Counted from the stretch's first letter, positions 27,206-36,279 are shown. The stretch: 64,000 bases of DNA from Thermoanaerobacter uzonensis DSM 18761 (GCF_900129115.1 NZ_FQUR01000010.1:1-64000), one strand, 5' to 3'. The notes: generated by a model not told the origin, from the sequence alone. Program-made: numbers and translations.

Positions 27206-27312
27206 TTAGGTTCTTCCCATATAATGATGCCAGGTACAAATAACAAAATTATCAAAATGATGATTATGATCCAAATCCATTGATTTTCATCATGTTTGCG
27301 TTTGTCAGGCAT
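27193..27312 (-). CDS. Single-span 39-aa membrane peptide
   Basis: ATG 27312 has AGGAGG 8 bases upstream. The product is MPDKRKHDENQWIW followed by a run of Ile/Leu/Val (about residues 14-32) and WEEPKSSV: a charged head, one membrane span and a short tail. The stop codon lies inside the rarA terminator stem. Strong translation signals support it as real, but the function is unknown. Confidence 0.65.
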   Translation of the reverse strand: MPDKRKHDENQWIWIIIIILIILLFVPGIIIWEEPKSSV

Positions 27313-27382
27313 AAACTTACCTCCTTTTTAGATTGACTTCTACTTTATAATATGAAAAACATAAAATAATGGCTACAAATTA

Positions 27383-27420
27383 TAAAAGTCTCCTGGCAAT
27401 ACCCACTGCAAGGAGACTTT
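27383..27420 (-). terminator. Terminator of pckA
   Basis: AAAGTCTCCT / AGGAGACTTT arms (27385-27394 and 27411-27420) with a 16-base loop and a T-rich stretch on the minus strand. Confidence 0.75.
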
Positions 27421-27426
27421 ATGCTT

Positions 27427-28992
27427 TTAAACATTTGGGCCTGATTTTTTAATATCATTAGTTACATCTTTGTATTTTTTAAAGTTTTCTGCAAATCTAA
27501 GTGCCAAATTTTTTGCTGCTTTTTCATATGCTTCTTTGTCAGCCCATGTATTTTTGGGATTCAAAATTTCTGAAGGTACTCCTGGACAAGAGGTAGGTAT
27601 GTTTAAATTGAAGATAGGATCTTTTACAAATTCTACGCCATCCAGTGAGCCATTTAATGCAGCTGTCACCATAGCTCTTGTATAAGTCAAATTAATGCGG
27701 CTTCCAATCCCATAAGGTCCACCAGACCATCCAGTATTTACTAAATAGACTTTTGCATTGTGTTTTTCAATTTTTTCTCCTAACATTTTTGCATAGACCA
27801 TTGGCTTTAAAGGCAAAAATGGTGCTCCAAAGCAAGTAGAAAAAGTAGCTTGAGGTTCTGTGATTCCCCTTTCTGTGCCAGCCAATTTGCTAGTGTAACC
27901 GGATAGAAAGTAATACATGGCTTGTTCTTTTGTAAGTTTAGCAATCGGTGGTAAAACTCCAAAAGCGTCTGCTGTTAAAAATATAATTGCTTTTGGATGT
28001 CCTCCCATTCCCCCAGGAATGGCACCAGGTATAAAGTCAATGGGGTAGGCTGCTCTTGTATTTTCTGTAATTTTATCACTGCTATAGTCGAGTTCTCTTG
28101 TATTTTCATCATATACAACGTTTTCAAGTACGGTACCAAACTTTATAGCATTCCAAATTTGAGGTTCTTTTTCTTTTGATAGATTTATGCATTTAGCATA
28201 ACATCCTCCTTCAAAATTGAAGATGCCTTTGTCTGACCATCCATGTTCATCATCTCCAATTAAAAACCTCTGAGGGTCTGCAGAGAGGGTAGTTTTTCCC
28301 GTCCCTGACAAGCCGAAAAAGAGGGCGGTATCTCCATCTTTGCCCATATTGGAAGAACAATGCATTGATAACACGCCGCGTTTTGGCATTAGATAGTTCA
28401 TGAGGGTAAAGATTGACTTTTTGATTTCTCCTCCATACTGAGAGCCACCGATTATAATTAGTTTTTTAGTTAAACTTAATATGATAAAAGCTTCAGAATT
28501 TACACCGTCTAATTCAGGTATAGAGTTAAACTTAGGTGCAGCAATTAGCGTGTATTCAGGAATGTGATTTTTAAGTTCTTCTTCATTAGGACGAATGAAT
28601 AGTTGGCGTGCCAGTAAACTCTGATACGCATATTCTGTTATGACTCTTATAGGAATTCTATATTCGGGGTCAGCTCCTACAAATCCATCAAATACAAAAA
28701 GGTCACGATTTTGTAGATAGGCAGTTAAACGGTTGTACAACCTTTCAAATTTATCTATAGATATAGGTTTATTGTTTTCCCACCATATATATTCATGAAC
28801 TTCTGGTTCATCGACAATAAATTTGTCATTAGGAGAACGTCCTGTGTATTTACCAGTATAGACATTAAAAGCGCCGTTGTTTGTAAGTACTCCCTCTCCT
28901 CTTTTTATAGCTTCTTCAACTAATTTAGAAACGGAAAGATTGCGGTAAACATTTTTAACATTGATTATATTTATTTTTTCAAGGTTATACAT
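27427..28992 (-). CDS. pckA: Phosphoenolpyruvate carboxykinase (ATP)
   Basis: 521 residues from ATG 28992, preceded by AAAGGAGG at 8 bases; a 31-codon upstream extension has no initiation signals. The nucleotide loop [14 protein letters not shown] and the metal and substrate motifs RSPNDKF, SMHCSSN and GDDEHGWSD are all present. It interconverts oxaloacetate + ATP and PEP + CO2. In sugar fermenters it may run in the carboxylating direction, but the direction cannot be read here. Monocistronic, with its own terminator. Confidence 0.95.
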   Translation of the reverse strand: MYNLEKINIINVKNVYRNLSVSKLVEEAIKRGEGVLTNNGAFNVYTGKYTGRSPNDKFIVDEPEVHEYIWWENNKPISIDKFERLYNRLTAYLQNRDLFVFDGFVGADPEYRIPIRVITEYAYQSLLARQLFIRPNEEELKNHIPEYTLIAAPKFNSIPELDGVNSEAFIILSLTKKLIIIGGSQYGGEIKKSIFTLMNYLMPKRGVLSMHCSSNMGKDGDTALFFGLSGTGKTTLSADPQRFLIGDDEHGWSDKGIFNFEGGCYAKCINLSKEKEPQIWNAIKFGTVLENVVYDENTRELDYSSDKITENTRAAYPIDFIPGAIPGGMGGHPKAIIFLTADAFGVLPPIAKLTKEQAMYYFLSGYTSKLAGTERGITEPQATFSTCFGAPFLPLKPMVYAKMLGEKIEKHNAKVYLVNTGWSGGPYGIGSRINLTYTRAMVTAALNGSLDGVEFVKDPIFNLNIPTSCPGVPSEILNPKNTWADKEAYEKAAKNLALRFAENFKKYKDVTNDIKKSGPNV

Positions 28993-29231
28993 TAAAAGGC
29001 CTCCTTTTTGATATTCTGAAGACGTTTTTGCAAGCTGTATTATTAAAAATTGCAAAAAATATCTTATAAAGTTTAAAATTAACATTTACAATAAAATTCT
29101 AACATGGTTCAAATATTTTTTCAAGTGGTACGAAATTTTTGGCTAAAACTTAAGGGATTTATGTCGAAATTTATGATATAATAGAAAAAAGTCCTTATCA
29201 ACTGAAATCAACGTGACAAGGAGTGAAACTA

Positions 29232-29429
29232 ATGGAAAAGTGCTTTTGTGGTGGCAAAATAGAGATACAAAATGTAGAATATAAGTTGGTAAGGGGAAAA
29301 AGAACTATAATAATTAAAGATGTGCCGGCATATGTTTGTCAAAAATGTGGTGCAGTCTATTATGATACAGAAGTGCTTGATGAGGCTTTTAAAAATAAAG
29401 ATAAGTACGAATATTTTTCAACAAAATAG
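29232..29429 (+). CDS. YgiT-type zinc-ribbon protein
   Basis: 65 residues from ATG 29232 (AAGGAG 8 bases before; an in-frame GTG at 29223 is closer to it). Two CxxC-type pairs, CFCGGK near the start and CQKCGAVYYD, bind zinc as in the N-terminal domain of MqsA/YgiT. The helix-turn-helix of full MqsA is missing and there is no MqsR-like partner next to it, so it is probably a free-standing zinc ribbon. Its 3' end overlaps the convergent Nudix gene by 12 bases. Confidence 0.75.
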   Translation: MEKCFCGGKIEIQNVEYKLVRGKRTIIIKDVPAYVCQKCGAVYYDTEVLDEAFKNKDKYEYFSTK

Positions 29430-29882
29430 CTTATAATTAAAATTGCCAAAAGGATAAAAGAAGTCAGGGGACAATTTATTATAAGTGTGTGTCAATACCT
29501 TTTTAATTAAATAGCGAGAAAGATAGACTACATTTTCATCATTTATGACTTTATCTATGTCAAAAAAAGCTGCGGCGTCATTTTCTATTCCGTCAGAAGT
29601 AGGAGTTCCCGAAACATAATCTAACAAAAAAACAATGTATATTTCCGAATTGCCATCGGGAAGTATTATACTTCTTATAGAAATGATATTTTTTACACGG
29701 GTTTCTATTGAAGTTTCTTCTTTTATTTCTCTTAAAACTGCATCGTCTATGTTTTCACCGGCTTCTACATGACCGCCGGGTATTATCCATTTGCCTTTAA
29801 ATTGACCGTAAGTATGCCTTACCAATAAAACTCTGTTATCTTTTATGACTATGCCGCCTACTCCTACAATTATTTGTTTCAT
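29418..29882 (-). CDS. Nudix hydrolase
   Basis: 154 residues with a full Nudix box: GGHVEAGENIDDAVLREIKEET (Gx5Ex7REUxEExGU, with Thr-Ser at the last positions), located about residues 36-58. It probably hydrolyses a nucleoside diphosphate linked to another moiety, in the cytoplasm; the substrate is unassignable. ATG 29882 has only a weak GGTGAT site. Its last codons overlap the end of the YgiT-type gene on the opposite strand. Confidence 0.87.
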   Translation of the reverse strand: MKQIIVGVGGIVIKDNRVLLVRHTYGQFKGKWIIPGGHVEAGENIDDAVLREIKEETSIETRVKNIISIRSIILPDGNSEIYIVFLLDYVSGTPTSDGIENDAAAFFDIDKVINDENVVYLSRYLIKKVLTHTYNKLSPDFFYPFGNFNYKLFC

Positions 29883-29969
29883 AAAATCACCAACCGCTGT
29901 ATTTTATTTATAAATTGATTATACCACATAAATTTTTTGCATTAAAATAAATTAGAAAATGGTGGGAAA

Positions 29970-30827
29970 ATGAGATTAATCGTTGGAGAAAATGAAAAAG
30001 GCGTTATATTAGAGAATTTTTTGAGGAACAAAGGTTTTTCTAAAAGACTTATTAGAATTTATAAGTGGCAAGGAGAAATATTAGTAAATGGAGTAAAAGA
30101 AAATGTACAAAGAATTTTACAACCAGGGGATGTGATTGATTTAATCCTTCCCGAGGTAGATTCTGATATTGCCCCGGAAAAAATGAGTTTGGATATATAT
30201 TATGAGGACGAGGATGTTTTAATAGTTGATAAACCAGCTGGAGTAGTTGTGCATCCAACAAAAAGATATCAAAGTGGTACTCTTGCAAATGGGGTAGCGT
30301 GGTATTTTAAAGATAAAGGAATAAAGGCTTTGATTCGACCTGTTAATCGTTTAGATAAGGGTACGTCGGGCCTGGTTGTATTTGCCAAACGCCCTTTTAT
30401 GCAGTATTATCTTCAAATTGTAAAGCCTATGAGTAAACTTTATTTTGCAGTAGTAGAAGGAAAAATGGAAGGGGAAGGTCGGATTGACCTTCCTATATCG
30501 AGAAAACCACAAAGTGGCATTGAAAGAATGGTATCCGAGGAAGGAGATAGAGCTATAACCAATTACAAAGTGATAAAAAGCAGTGAAAGATTTTCTTTTT
30601 TAAAGGTAAAAATTGAAACAGGAAGAACTCATCAAATAAGAGTACATTTGAGCCATATTGGCTATCCTATTGTAGGAGATACATTGTACGGCTCTTCTGA
30701 TGATTATATTAAAAGGCAAGCATTGCATGCATATAGACTTACTTTTGTACACCCTTTAGAAGAAAAAAGCATTTCTGTTTATTCGCCTTTGCCACAAGAT
30801 ATACAAAATTTACTAAAATTACTATAA
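29970..30827 (+). CDS. RluA-family pseudouridine synthase
   Basis: 285 residues. An S4-like RNA-binding segment comes first (about 14-65), then DVLIVDKPAGVVVHPT. The catalytic Asp lies in RPVNRLDKGTSGLVVFAK and the C-terminal signature is TGRTHQIRVHLSHIGYPIVGDTLYG. It isomerises uridine in rRNA or tRNA; the RluA/C/D specificity is not decidable from sequence alone. ATG 29970 follows GGTGGG. It overlaps the convergent radical SAM gene by 6 bases. Confidence 0.92.
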   Translation: MRLIVGENEKGVILENFLRNKGFSKRLIRIYKWQGEILVNGVKENVQRILQPGDVIDLILPEVDSDIAPEKMSLDIYYEDEDVLIVDKPAGVVVHPTKRYQSGTLANGVAWYFKDKGIKALIRPVNRLDKGTSGLVVFAKRPFMQYYLQIVKPMSKLYFAVVEGKMEGEGRIDLPISRKPQSGIERMVSEEGDRAITNYKVIKSSERFSFLKVKIETGRTHQIRVHLSHIGYPIVGDTLYGSSDDYIKRQALHAYRLTFVHPLEEKSISVYSPLPQDIQNLLKLL

Positions 30828-31715
30828 TCCTTCCAAATCAAAATCAGGGATGAAATCTTCACTGGCGCTTTCTATTTCTTGAATTAAGCCATTTTCAAGG
30901 CCTATCTCAAAGAAAAAATCTATAGTTTCATCATATTCTTGTGGAGTGACTTTTCTATTTATTTCTGGATACTTTTGAGCTTGATAATAAGGAGTGTATT
31001 GACTCATTAAGCTTACATATATTTCTTTTGGGAGGTTTTCTTTAATCCACAAGAGAATTTTTTTAGTGTCTTCTACGTATCCCGGCATTATGAGATGTCT
31101 TATCACTAAGCCTTTTTTTAGTATTCCTTCTTCATCAAATTGAGGTATTCCTACCTGTCTGTACATTTCTAATATTGCTTTTGTTGCATGCTCAAAATAA
31201 TTAGGAGCTTTGGAATATTTTTTTGCAAGAGCGTCATCGTAATACTTAAGGTCGGGAAGATATATGTCAATTAGTCCTTCCAACATTTTTAAAGTTTCTG
31301 CATTTTCATAGGCATTTGTATTATATACTATAGGTATTTGAAGCCCTTGCCTTTTTGCTAATAAAATCGCCTCTTTTATTGAGAATACATGGATTGTAGG
31401 AGTAACAAGGTTTATGTTATGAGCTCCCTGATTTTGCAAGTTTAAGAAAATTTGAGCCAACTCCTCAACAGATATAAACTTACCAAATTGGTATTGACTT
31501 ATTTCGTAATTTTGACAAAAGACACACTTTAGGTTACAACCACTAAAAAAAACTGTTCCAGAGCCTCTCGTTCCACTTATAAAAGGCTCTTCCCAATGAT
31601 GTAAGTATGCTTTTGCTACTTTTACCTGCCAAGGTATGTTACAGAATCCCTTTGATTTCGACCTGTCTACTTTGCAGTTTCTTGGACATATATTACATTT
31701 TATTGTTGATTCCAT
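30822..31715 (-). CDS. Radical SAM protein, PflX-like (pyruvate formate-lyase activating enzyme-related)
   Basis: 297 residues from ATG 31715 (GGAGGG 7 bases before; the longer frame to 31844 runs into the 6S RNA locus and lacks signals). An N-terminal CNICPRNCKVDRSKSKGFC cluster is followed by the radical SAM loop GCNLKCVFCQN (CxxxCxxC). PflX/AmrS-like members activate glycyl-radical enzymes or act in AMMECR-type systems; the target here is unknown. No glycyl-radical enzyme gene is in the window. Confidence 0.85.
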   Translation of the reverse strand: MESTIKCNICPRNCKVDRSKSKGFCNIPWQVKVAKAYLHHWEEPFISGTRGSGTVFFSGCNLKCVFCQNYEISQYQFGKFISVEELAQIFLNLQNQGAHNINLVTPTIHVFSIKEAILLAKRQGLQIPIVYNTNAYENAETLKMLEGLIDIYLPDLKYYDDALAKKYSKAPNYFEHATKAILEMYRQVGIPQFDEEGILKKGLVIRHLIMPGYVEDTKKILLWIKENLPKEIYVSLMSQYTPYYQAQKYPEINRKVTPQEYDETIDFFFEIGLENGLIQEIESASEDFIPDFDLEGL

Positions 31716-31816
31716 ACTATTCCCTCCACTCAATATTATATCACTCTTTATTTTTTTATATAAAACTTGTATTTTCCACATTTTACACTTGAAATTAAAA
31801 AGTATTTGTCGTAAAC

Positions 31817-31822
31817 TATAAT
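31817..31822 (+). promoter_or_regulatory. -10 box for the 6S RNA candidate
   Basis: A perfect TATAAT, 23 bases before the first paired base of the RNA. Only a weak -35 (ATTAAA) is seen 17 bases upstream. Confidence 0.45.
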
Positions 31823-31829
31823 TGAAAAC

Positions 31830-32015
31830 GAAAAACAAAAGCAATCCTGGGAAGTTTGTATTAGGCTAATTTGTTTTCAACCAACGCACCTTTTTCGGGA
31901 ATCCGGGTTCATCAGTGGAAGAAATGCCTGCTAAGACAGGACTTCAGAAGCTGATGACAGGGTACCCACCTGCGAGAGCGGGTATGAAAACATAGCCTTA
32001 CGGCTTCATGGGACA
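31830..32015 (+). ncRNA. ssrS: 6S RNA candidate
   Basis: A protein-free, structured stretch. TCCTGGGAAG (31845-31854) pairs with CTTCATGGGA (32004-32013) to close the molecule. An apical arm is formed by CATCAG/CTGATG with CCTG/CAGG inside, and GGGT/ACCC stacks below it. Side hairpins CCTGC-GAGA-GCGGG and AGCC-TTAC-GGCT sit on the 3' strand. A long, nearly double-stranded rod with a central bubble and 3' side hairpin fits 6S RNA, which binds the housekeeping polymerase. It has its own -10 box and terminator. Another structured RNA class is possible. Confidence 0.68.
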
Positions 32016-32021
32016 AAAATT

Positions 32022-32058
32022 AAAAGTCCTTCCGAAAGGAAGGACTTTTAATTTTTTG
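32022..32058 (+). terminator. Terminator of the 6S RNA candidate
   Basis: AAAAGTCCTTCC-GAAA-GGAAGGACTTTT (12-bp stem, 32022-32033 and 32038-32049) followed by AATTTTTT. Confidence 0.9.
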
Positions 32059-32093
32059 TTATGATAGTATATAATCATGTTGAGGTGATATTT

Positions 32094-33737
32094 ATGAAAA
32101 TTGCTATTGCGGGTAATATTTATGAATACCCAGAAGGGACAAAATTGGAGGATATTGCCAAAGATTTTGAGCATCTTTACAATGGGATAATAGTAGCTGC
32201 AAAAGTGGATAATGAGCTAAAAGATTTAAACTGCACAGTTTCAAAGGATAGCACAGTTGAATTTGTAGATACAACGTTTGAGGAAGGTACGAGGATTTAC
32301 AGAAGAAGTTTAACATTTGTTTTTATTAAAGCTGTAAAAGAGCTACTTCCTGGAGCTACAGTTACTATTGAACATTCTTTAGGGAAAGGATTGTATTGCG
32401 AGATCCATGGTTATTCTCTCAACAATAAAATTGTTTCTATGATTAAAAAGCGGATGGAAGAAATAATAGAAAAAGATTTCAAAATAGAAAGAAAAATGTT
32501 GCCTAAAGAAGAAGCAATAAAATTATTTGAAAAGGAAGGACTGACTGAGAAAGTAAGATTGTTTAAAGATACTGACAAAGAGAAGGTTCCTGTTTATTAT
32601 TGTGATGGCACAGTAGATTTTTTCTACAGCCCTTGTGTCCCTTCTACAGGTTATTTAAAAGTATTTGATATACGATTTTATTTCCCGGGTGTTATTTTAA
32701 TTGCTCCAGATGTATATAATCCTCGTTCATTACCTGTATTTGTAGATGTTCCAAAACTTGCTTCAATTTTTAAAGAGGCAGAAGATTGGGCAAGTATTTT
32801 AAACATAAGTTATGTTTCTTCTTTGAACGACATGATAAAGCAAGGCAAAGGTAGAGATTTAATATTGGTTTCTGAAGCCTTTCATGAGAAGAAAATATCC
32901 AAAATTGCAGATTATATAGCTTCAAACAAAATGATAAAAGTAGTTTTAATTGCAGGTCCTTCTTCTTCAGGCAAAACTTCTTTTATTCATAGATTAAGCG
33001 TTCAACTGAGAGTAAATGGGTTGAGACCTTTTCCAATATCATTAGACAATTATTTTGTGCCAAGAGAACTTACTCCAAAAGATGAATTTGGAAATTACGA
33101 CTTTGAATCAATTGATGCTTTAGATTTGCCACTTTTCAATGAGCATTTAATAAAACTTATACAAGGTGAAGAAGTAGAAATTCCTATTTTTAACTTTAAA
33201 ACAGGGGAAAGAGAGCCAGAAGGAAGAAAAGTAAAACTTGATAAAAACCAAATTATTTTGATGGAAGGTATACATGGATTAAACGAAAAATTGACATTGC
33301 AAATACCTAAAGACAATAAATACAAAATATATGTAAGTGCTATCACGCAATTAAATCTTGACGAGCACAACAGGATACCTACTACTCAAACAAGGTTGAT
33401 AAGGCGTATAGTGAGAGATAGCCAATTCCGTTCTAGCGATGCGGCAGAGACTATAAACATGTGGCCTATGGTCAGAAGAGGAGAAGAAAAATGGATTTTC
33501 CCTTATCAAGAGCAAGCAGATGTCATGTTTAATTCTTTTTTGCCTTATGAGTTACCTATATTAAAAAAATATGCAGAGCCATTACTTAAGAAAGTTTCTC
33601 CAGACGATTCTGCTTATTCTATCGCTAAAGAAATATTAGAGTTTTTAAGCTATTTCCTTCCATTAGAAGATGAATTAGCAATACCACCTAATTCTATTAT
33701 AAGAGAATTTATAGGCGGAAGCTGCCTTGATGTTTAA
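32094..33737 (+). CDS. TGS-domain/uridine kinase-like nucleoside kinase
   Basis: 547 residues from ATG 32094 (GAGGTGAT 5 bases before; an upstream extension to 32061 lacks signals). The N-terminus (IYEYPEGTKLEDIA) is a TGS domain, followed by a threonyl-tRNA-synthetase-like second domain (about 60-230, with HSLGKGLYCEI). A C-terminal P-loop kinase of the uridine kinase type has GPSSSGKTSF (about residue 290) and DNYFVPRE. This fusion is widespread in Clostridia; nucleoside phosphorylation is inferred from family membership. Confidence 0.85.
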   Translation: MKIAIAGNIYEYPEGTKLEDIAKDFEHLYNGIIVAAKVDNELKDLNCTVSKDSTVEFVDTTFEEGTRIYRRSLTFVFIKAVKELLPGATVTIEHSLGKGLYCEIHGYSLNNKIVSMIKKRMEEIIEKDFKIERKMLPKEEAIKLFEKEGLTEKVRLFKDTDKEKVPVYYCDGTVDFFYSPCVPSTGYLKVFDIRFYFPGVILIAPDVYNPRSLPVFVDVPKLASIFKEAEDWASILNISYVSSLNDMIKQGKGRDLILVSEAFHEKKISKIADYIASNKMIKVVLIAGPSSSGKTSFIHRLSVQLRVNGLRPFPISLDNYFVPRELTPKDEFGNYDFESIDALDLPLFNEHLIKLIQGEEVEIPIFNFKTGEREPEGRKVKLDKNQIILMEGIHGLNEKLTLQIPKDNKYKIYVSAITQLNLDEHNRIPTTQTRLIRRIVRDSQFRSSDAAETINMWPMVRRGEEKWIFPYQEQADVMFNSFLPYELPILKKYAEPLLKKVSPDDSAYSIAKEILEFLSYFLPLEDELAIPPNSIIREFIGGSCLDV

Positions 33738-33741
33738 GTTT

Positions 33742-33772
33742 GGGAATCCTCAATGGATTCCCTCAGTTTTTT
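33742..33772 (+). terminator. Terminator of the nucleoside kinase gene
   Basis: GGGAATCC / GGATTCCC arms (33742-33749 and 33755-33762), then TCAG and six T. The T run merges into the first bases of repeat copy C. Confidence 0.85.
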
Positions 33773-33990
33773 GACAAAGTTAAAAATTTTTAAAACTTGT
33801 CTTAGTGCCCGCCTCCGCCATCCTTGGCTTCGGCACTGCCTTTACCCTCGGTCTTGCTAAGTTTCCTGGCACTCAAGTAAGTATGCTTGTTTTTTCTATT
33901 TTTGGTTTATAAACTTTCTTACTTGAGTGCCGGGATGTTTTGCCACAAGTCACACCGATTGCAAAATATCCTATTTCTGAAGGTTTGTCA
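33771..33990 (+). repeat. GC-rich dispersed repeat, copy C, with an internal hairpin
   Basis: It begins TTGACAAAGTT like copy B, then jumps to CTTGTCTTAGTGCCCGCCTCCGCC, so about 100 bases present in B are missing. The core GCCTCCGCCATCC, TGGCTTCGGC and CTCGGTCTTGCTAAGTTT is shared, as is the end CACAAGTC, ATTGCAAAATATCCTATTTC and GGTTTGTC. Between core and end sit 17-bp arms (33863-33879 and 33916-33932, one G-T pair) with a 36-base AT-rich loop that copies A and B lack. The flank 33991-34081 is AT-rich with no feature. Confidence 0.8.
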
Positions 33991-34081
33991 CAAAAATTGA
34001 AAAATAATGGGGATTTTTGGATAATATATGCAATTAGATAAATAAAAGAAGATAAATACGCATAAAATAAAGTAGATATGG

Positions 34082-34110
34082 TTGAAATATTATTTTTAAG
34101 GTGGTATAAT
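34082..34110 (+). promoter_or_regulatory. SigA-type promoter for the radical SAM/SPASM gene
   Basis: TTGAAA (34082-34087), 17-base spacer, TATAAT (34105-34110). Confidence 0.7.
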
Positions 34111-34187
34111 GTTCTTGAAATGGAATTTTGGTTTTTTGGGTTAGTTTGATGTTTTGGGATAAAAAATAAAGTAGAGGAGGAGTTATG

Positions 34188-35528
34188 ATGAATGTGATTG
34201 ACCCGCTTGTCAGTGCTGTTATTAACTATGTAGAGAAAGACCCGGAAAAAAATTTAGACAAAATAGCTAATCTTCTGTCAAAAATTGCAATAATGCCCAA
34301 TCATAAACAGCAAATAGAAACTGTGAAGAGATTTTTAGATGACAAAGACAGCAATTGGTACAAATATGCAATTAAACTTTTAAAAAGAACTGACAAAAAC
34401 ATTATAAAAACTTTAGGTGTTAATTTCTTTATAAATGCTAGCTTGAAAGGAATTCCAAAACAAAAAGAATTAGAAAACAAATTAGATATTAACATTCCAT
34501 GGGCAATTTTAATGGATCCAACAGAGGCTTGTAATCTAAGATGCGTTGGTTGTTGGGCAGGACAGTACAAGCCTCACAATCTCTCCTTTGAAGTAATGGA
34601 TAGAATATGCACAGAAGCGGAAGAGTTAGGCATATATTTTATAGTACTATCTGGCGGAGAGCCTACTGTCAGAATGAAGGATATTATAAAGCTTGCTGAA
34701 AGACATAAAAATCAAGTATTCCACTTGTTTACCAATGGTACTTTAATCGACGAAGATATGATAAAAGAAGTTAAAAGAGTAGGCAATATTACTTTTGCAG
34801 TAAGTATTAATGGTTTCAAAGAAAGTAACGATGCAATACGGGGAGAAGGTACTTTTGATAAAATTATGAGAGCAATGGATTTGATGAGAGAAAATGGAGT
34901 ATTGTTTGGTTATTCAGCTACATATACGAGAACAAATGTGGAGGAAATTTCTAGTGATGAATTTGTAGATATGATGATAGATAAAGGAGCAGCTTTTGCT
35001 TGGTATTTTACTTATATTCCTATAGGTAGAGACCCTGATATAAGTTTCATGGTAACACCTGAGCAAAGAAAATACATGTACGAGAGGATAAATTATATAA
35101 GGGCTAGAAAGGAACTTTTTGCAATTGATTTCTGGAATGATGGCGAATACAGTGGAGGATGTATTGCAGGAGGAAGGAGGTATTTGCACATAAATGCAGC
35201 AGGAGAAGTTGAGCCTTGTGCTTTTATCCATTATTCCAATGTAAATATAAATGAAGTAAGTTTATTAGAAGCCTTACAGTCACCTATTATGAAAAGCTAT
35301 AGAAAAAGGCAGCCATTTAATCTAAATCATCTAAGACCATGTCCTCTTATTGATAATCCAGAAAAACTTTTAGAAATAGTAAGAGAATCAGGTGCAAAAC
35401 ACACAGAAGCAAGTCCAGCTGCTCATATAGAGAACCTCTATGATGATTTAAGGGTAGTTGCTGATAATTGGGGTAAAGTAGCTGATGAAATTTGGGAGGA
35501 AAAAATAGAAATGAAAAAAGAGGCTTGA
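34188..35528 (+). CDS. Radical SAM/SPASM-type protein
   Basis: 446 residues from ATG 34188 (AGGAGG 7 bases before; ATG 34185 is 4 bases away). About 100 helical residues precede the radical SAM core, which starts at DPTEACNLRCVGCWAG (CxxxCxxC) and has LSGGEPT and TNGTLI. A C-terminal SPASM-like cysteine set is seen in GGCIAGG, VEPCAFIHYS and RPCPLIDNP. Related proteins modify peptides or serve in heme-type tailoring; no substrate peptide is evident next to it. The following gene, a winged-helix protein, begins 70 bases downstream. Confidence 0.85.
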   Translation: MNVIDPLVSAVINYVEKDPEKNLDKIANLLSKIAIMPNHKQQIETVKRFLDDKDSNWYKYAIKLLKRTDKNIIKTLGVNFFINASLKGIPKQKELENKLDINIPWAILMDPTEACNLRCVGCWAGQYKPHNLSFEVMDRICTEAEELGIYFIVLSGGEPTVRMKDIIKLAERHKNQVFHLFTNGTLIDEDMIKEVKRVGNITFAVSINGFKESNDAIRGEGTFDKIMRAMDLMRENGVLFGYSATYTRTNVEEISSDEFVDMMIDKGAAFAWYFTYIPIGRDPDISFMVTPEQRKYMYERINYIRARKELFAIDFWNDGEYSGGCIAGGRRYLHINAAGEVEPCAFIHYSNVNINEVSLLEALQSPIMKSYRKRQPFNLNHLRPCPLIDNPEKLLEIVRESGAKHTEASPAAHIENLYDDLRVVADNWGKVADEIWEEKIEMKKEA

Positions 35529-35598
35529 CATAAATACGAAAAATCCCCTATAAATTTAGTTAGTATTACTTAATAGTACTACTTAATGGGGTGTTGAA

Positions 35599-36255
35599 AT
35601 GCTGACAAATAGGAGAGTGGAATTTTTAAAGACACTGACTGAACTTTATGATGCGAAAGGTGAAGCTGTTCACTATACGGATGTGGCGCAGGCAATGAAA
35701 ATTAGCAAATGGACGGCATATGATATTTTAAAGGAATTAGAGAAAGGTGATTTTGTCAAGACTGAGTATTACCTTGGAGAGGAAAAAAGCCAAGGAAGGT
35801 CTACTTTGAGATTTTTGCCAACAGAAAAAGCTTATGAAATATTTAAAAAAGCCAATAAAGATGAATGGAATTTCCTAAGGGATACTTTGGTTAAAAAAGT
35901 AAAAAATAGTAAGCCTAATTCTCTTGAGGAAATATTAAATGAGATGTTTCATGCTACTAAGCCTATAGAATTTTGTGCATATGCTATTACTGCATTTTTG
36001 CTAAAACTTAGGATGGCGGGAGGTCTTTCCGTAGATAGTATAGAAAATTTACTTGCCTCTGTTAATCCTACTTCTTCTTTAGTTTTATTTGTAGGAGCAG
36101 TATTAGGTGTTTTGCTGTACACTAAAATAAAGAGCGATATAGACAAAAAATTGGCTGAAAATATTCAAAAATTTTATATCAATTTAAATAAACTGAATTC
36201 GCAAGATGTCAATTTACTCAATAACCTGTTAAGAGAACTTCTTGCGATTGCATAA
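35599..36255 (+). CDS. Winged-helix DNA-binding protein
   Basis: 218 residues. Residues about 5-75 form a winged helix: VHYTDVAQAMKISKWTAYDI as helix-turn-helix, then LEKGDFVKTEYYLG and STLRFLPTEKA as wing. A C-terminal region has two hydrophobic segments (about 120-135 and 155-175, SSLVLFVGAVLGVLLY) that could be buried helices or a weak membrane anchor. No known regulator subfamily is recognised. It may control the radical SAM gene just upstream; this is inference from adjacency. Confidence 0.7.
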   Translation: MLTNRRVEFLKTLTELYDAKGEAVHYTDVAQAMKISKWTAYDILKELEKGDFVKTEYYLGEEKSQGRSTLRFLPTEKAYEIFKKANKDEWNFLRDTLVKKVKNSKPNSLEEILNEMFHATKPIEFCAYAITAFLLKLRMAGGLSVDSIENLLASVNPTSSLVLFVGAVLGVLLYTKIKSDIDKKLAENIQKFYINLNKLNSQDVNLLNNLLRELLAIA

Positions 36256-36279
36256 GGCTCTAAGCCTTATTTTTTTGTA
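36252..36279 (+). terminator. Terminator after the winged-helix gene
   Basis: ATAAGGCT-CTA-AGCCTTAT followed by a T run; the first arm includes the stop codon. Confidence 0.8.

Noticed and set aside
30822-31844. Long 340-residue version of the radical SAM protein
   Set aside because: The extra 43 residues have no initiation signals and run up to the 6S RNA locus; the internal ATG 31715 has GGAGGG.
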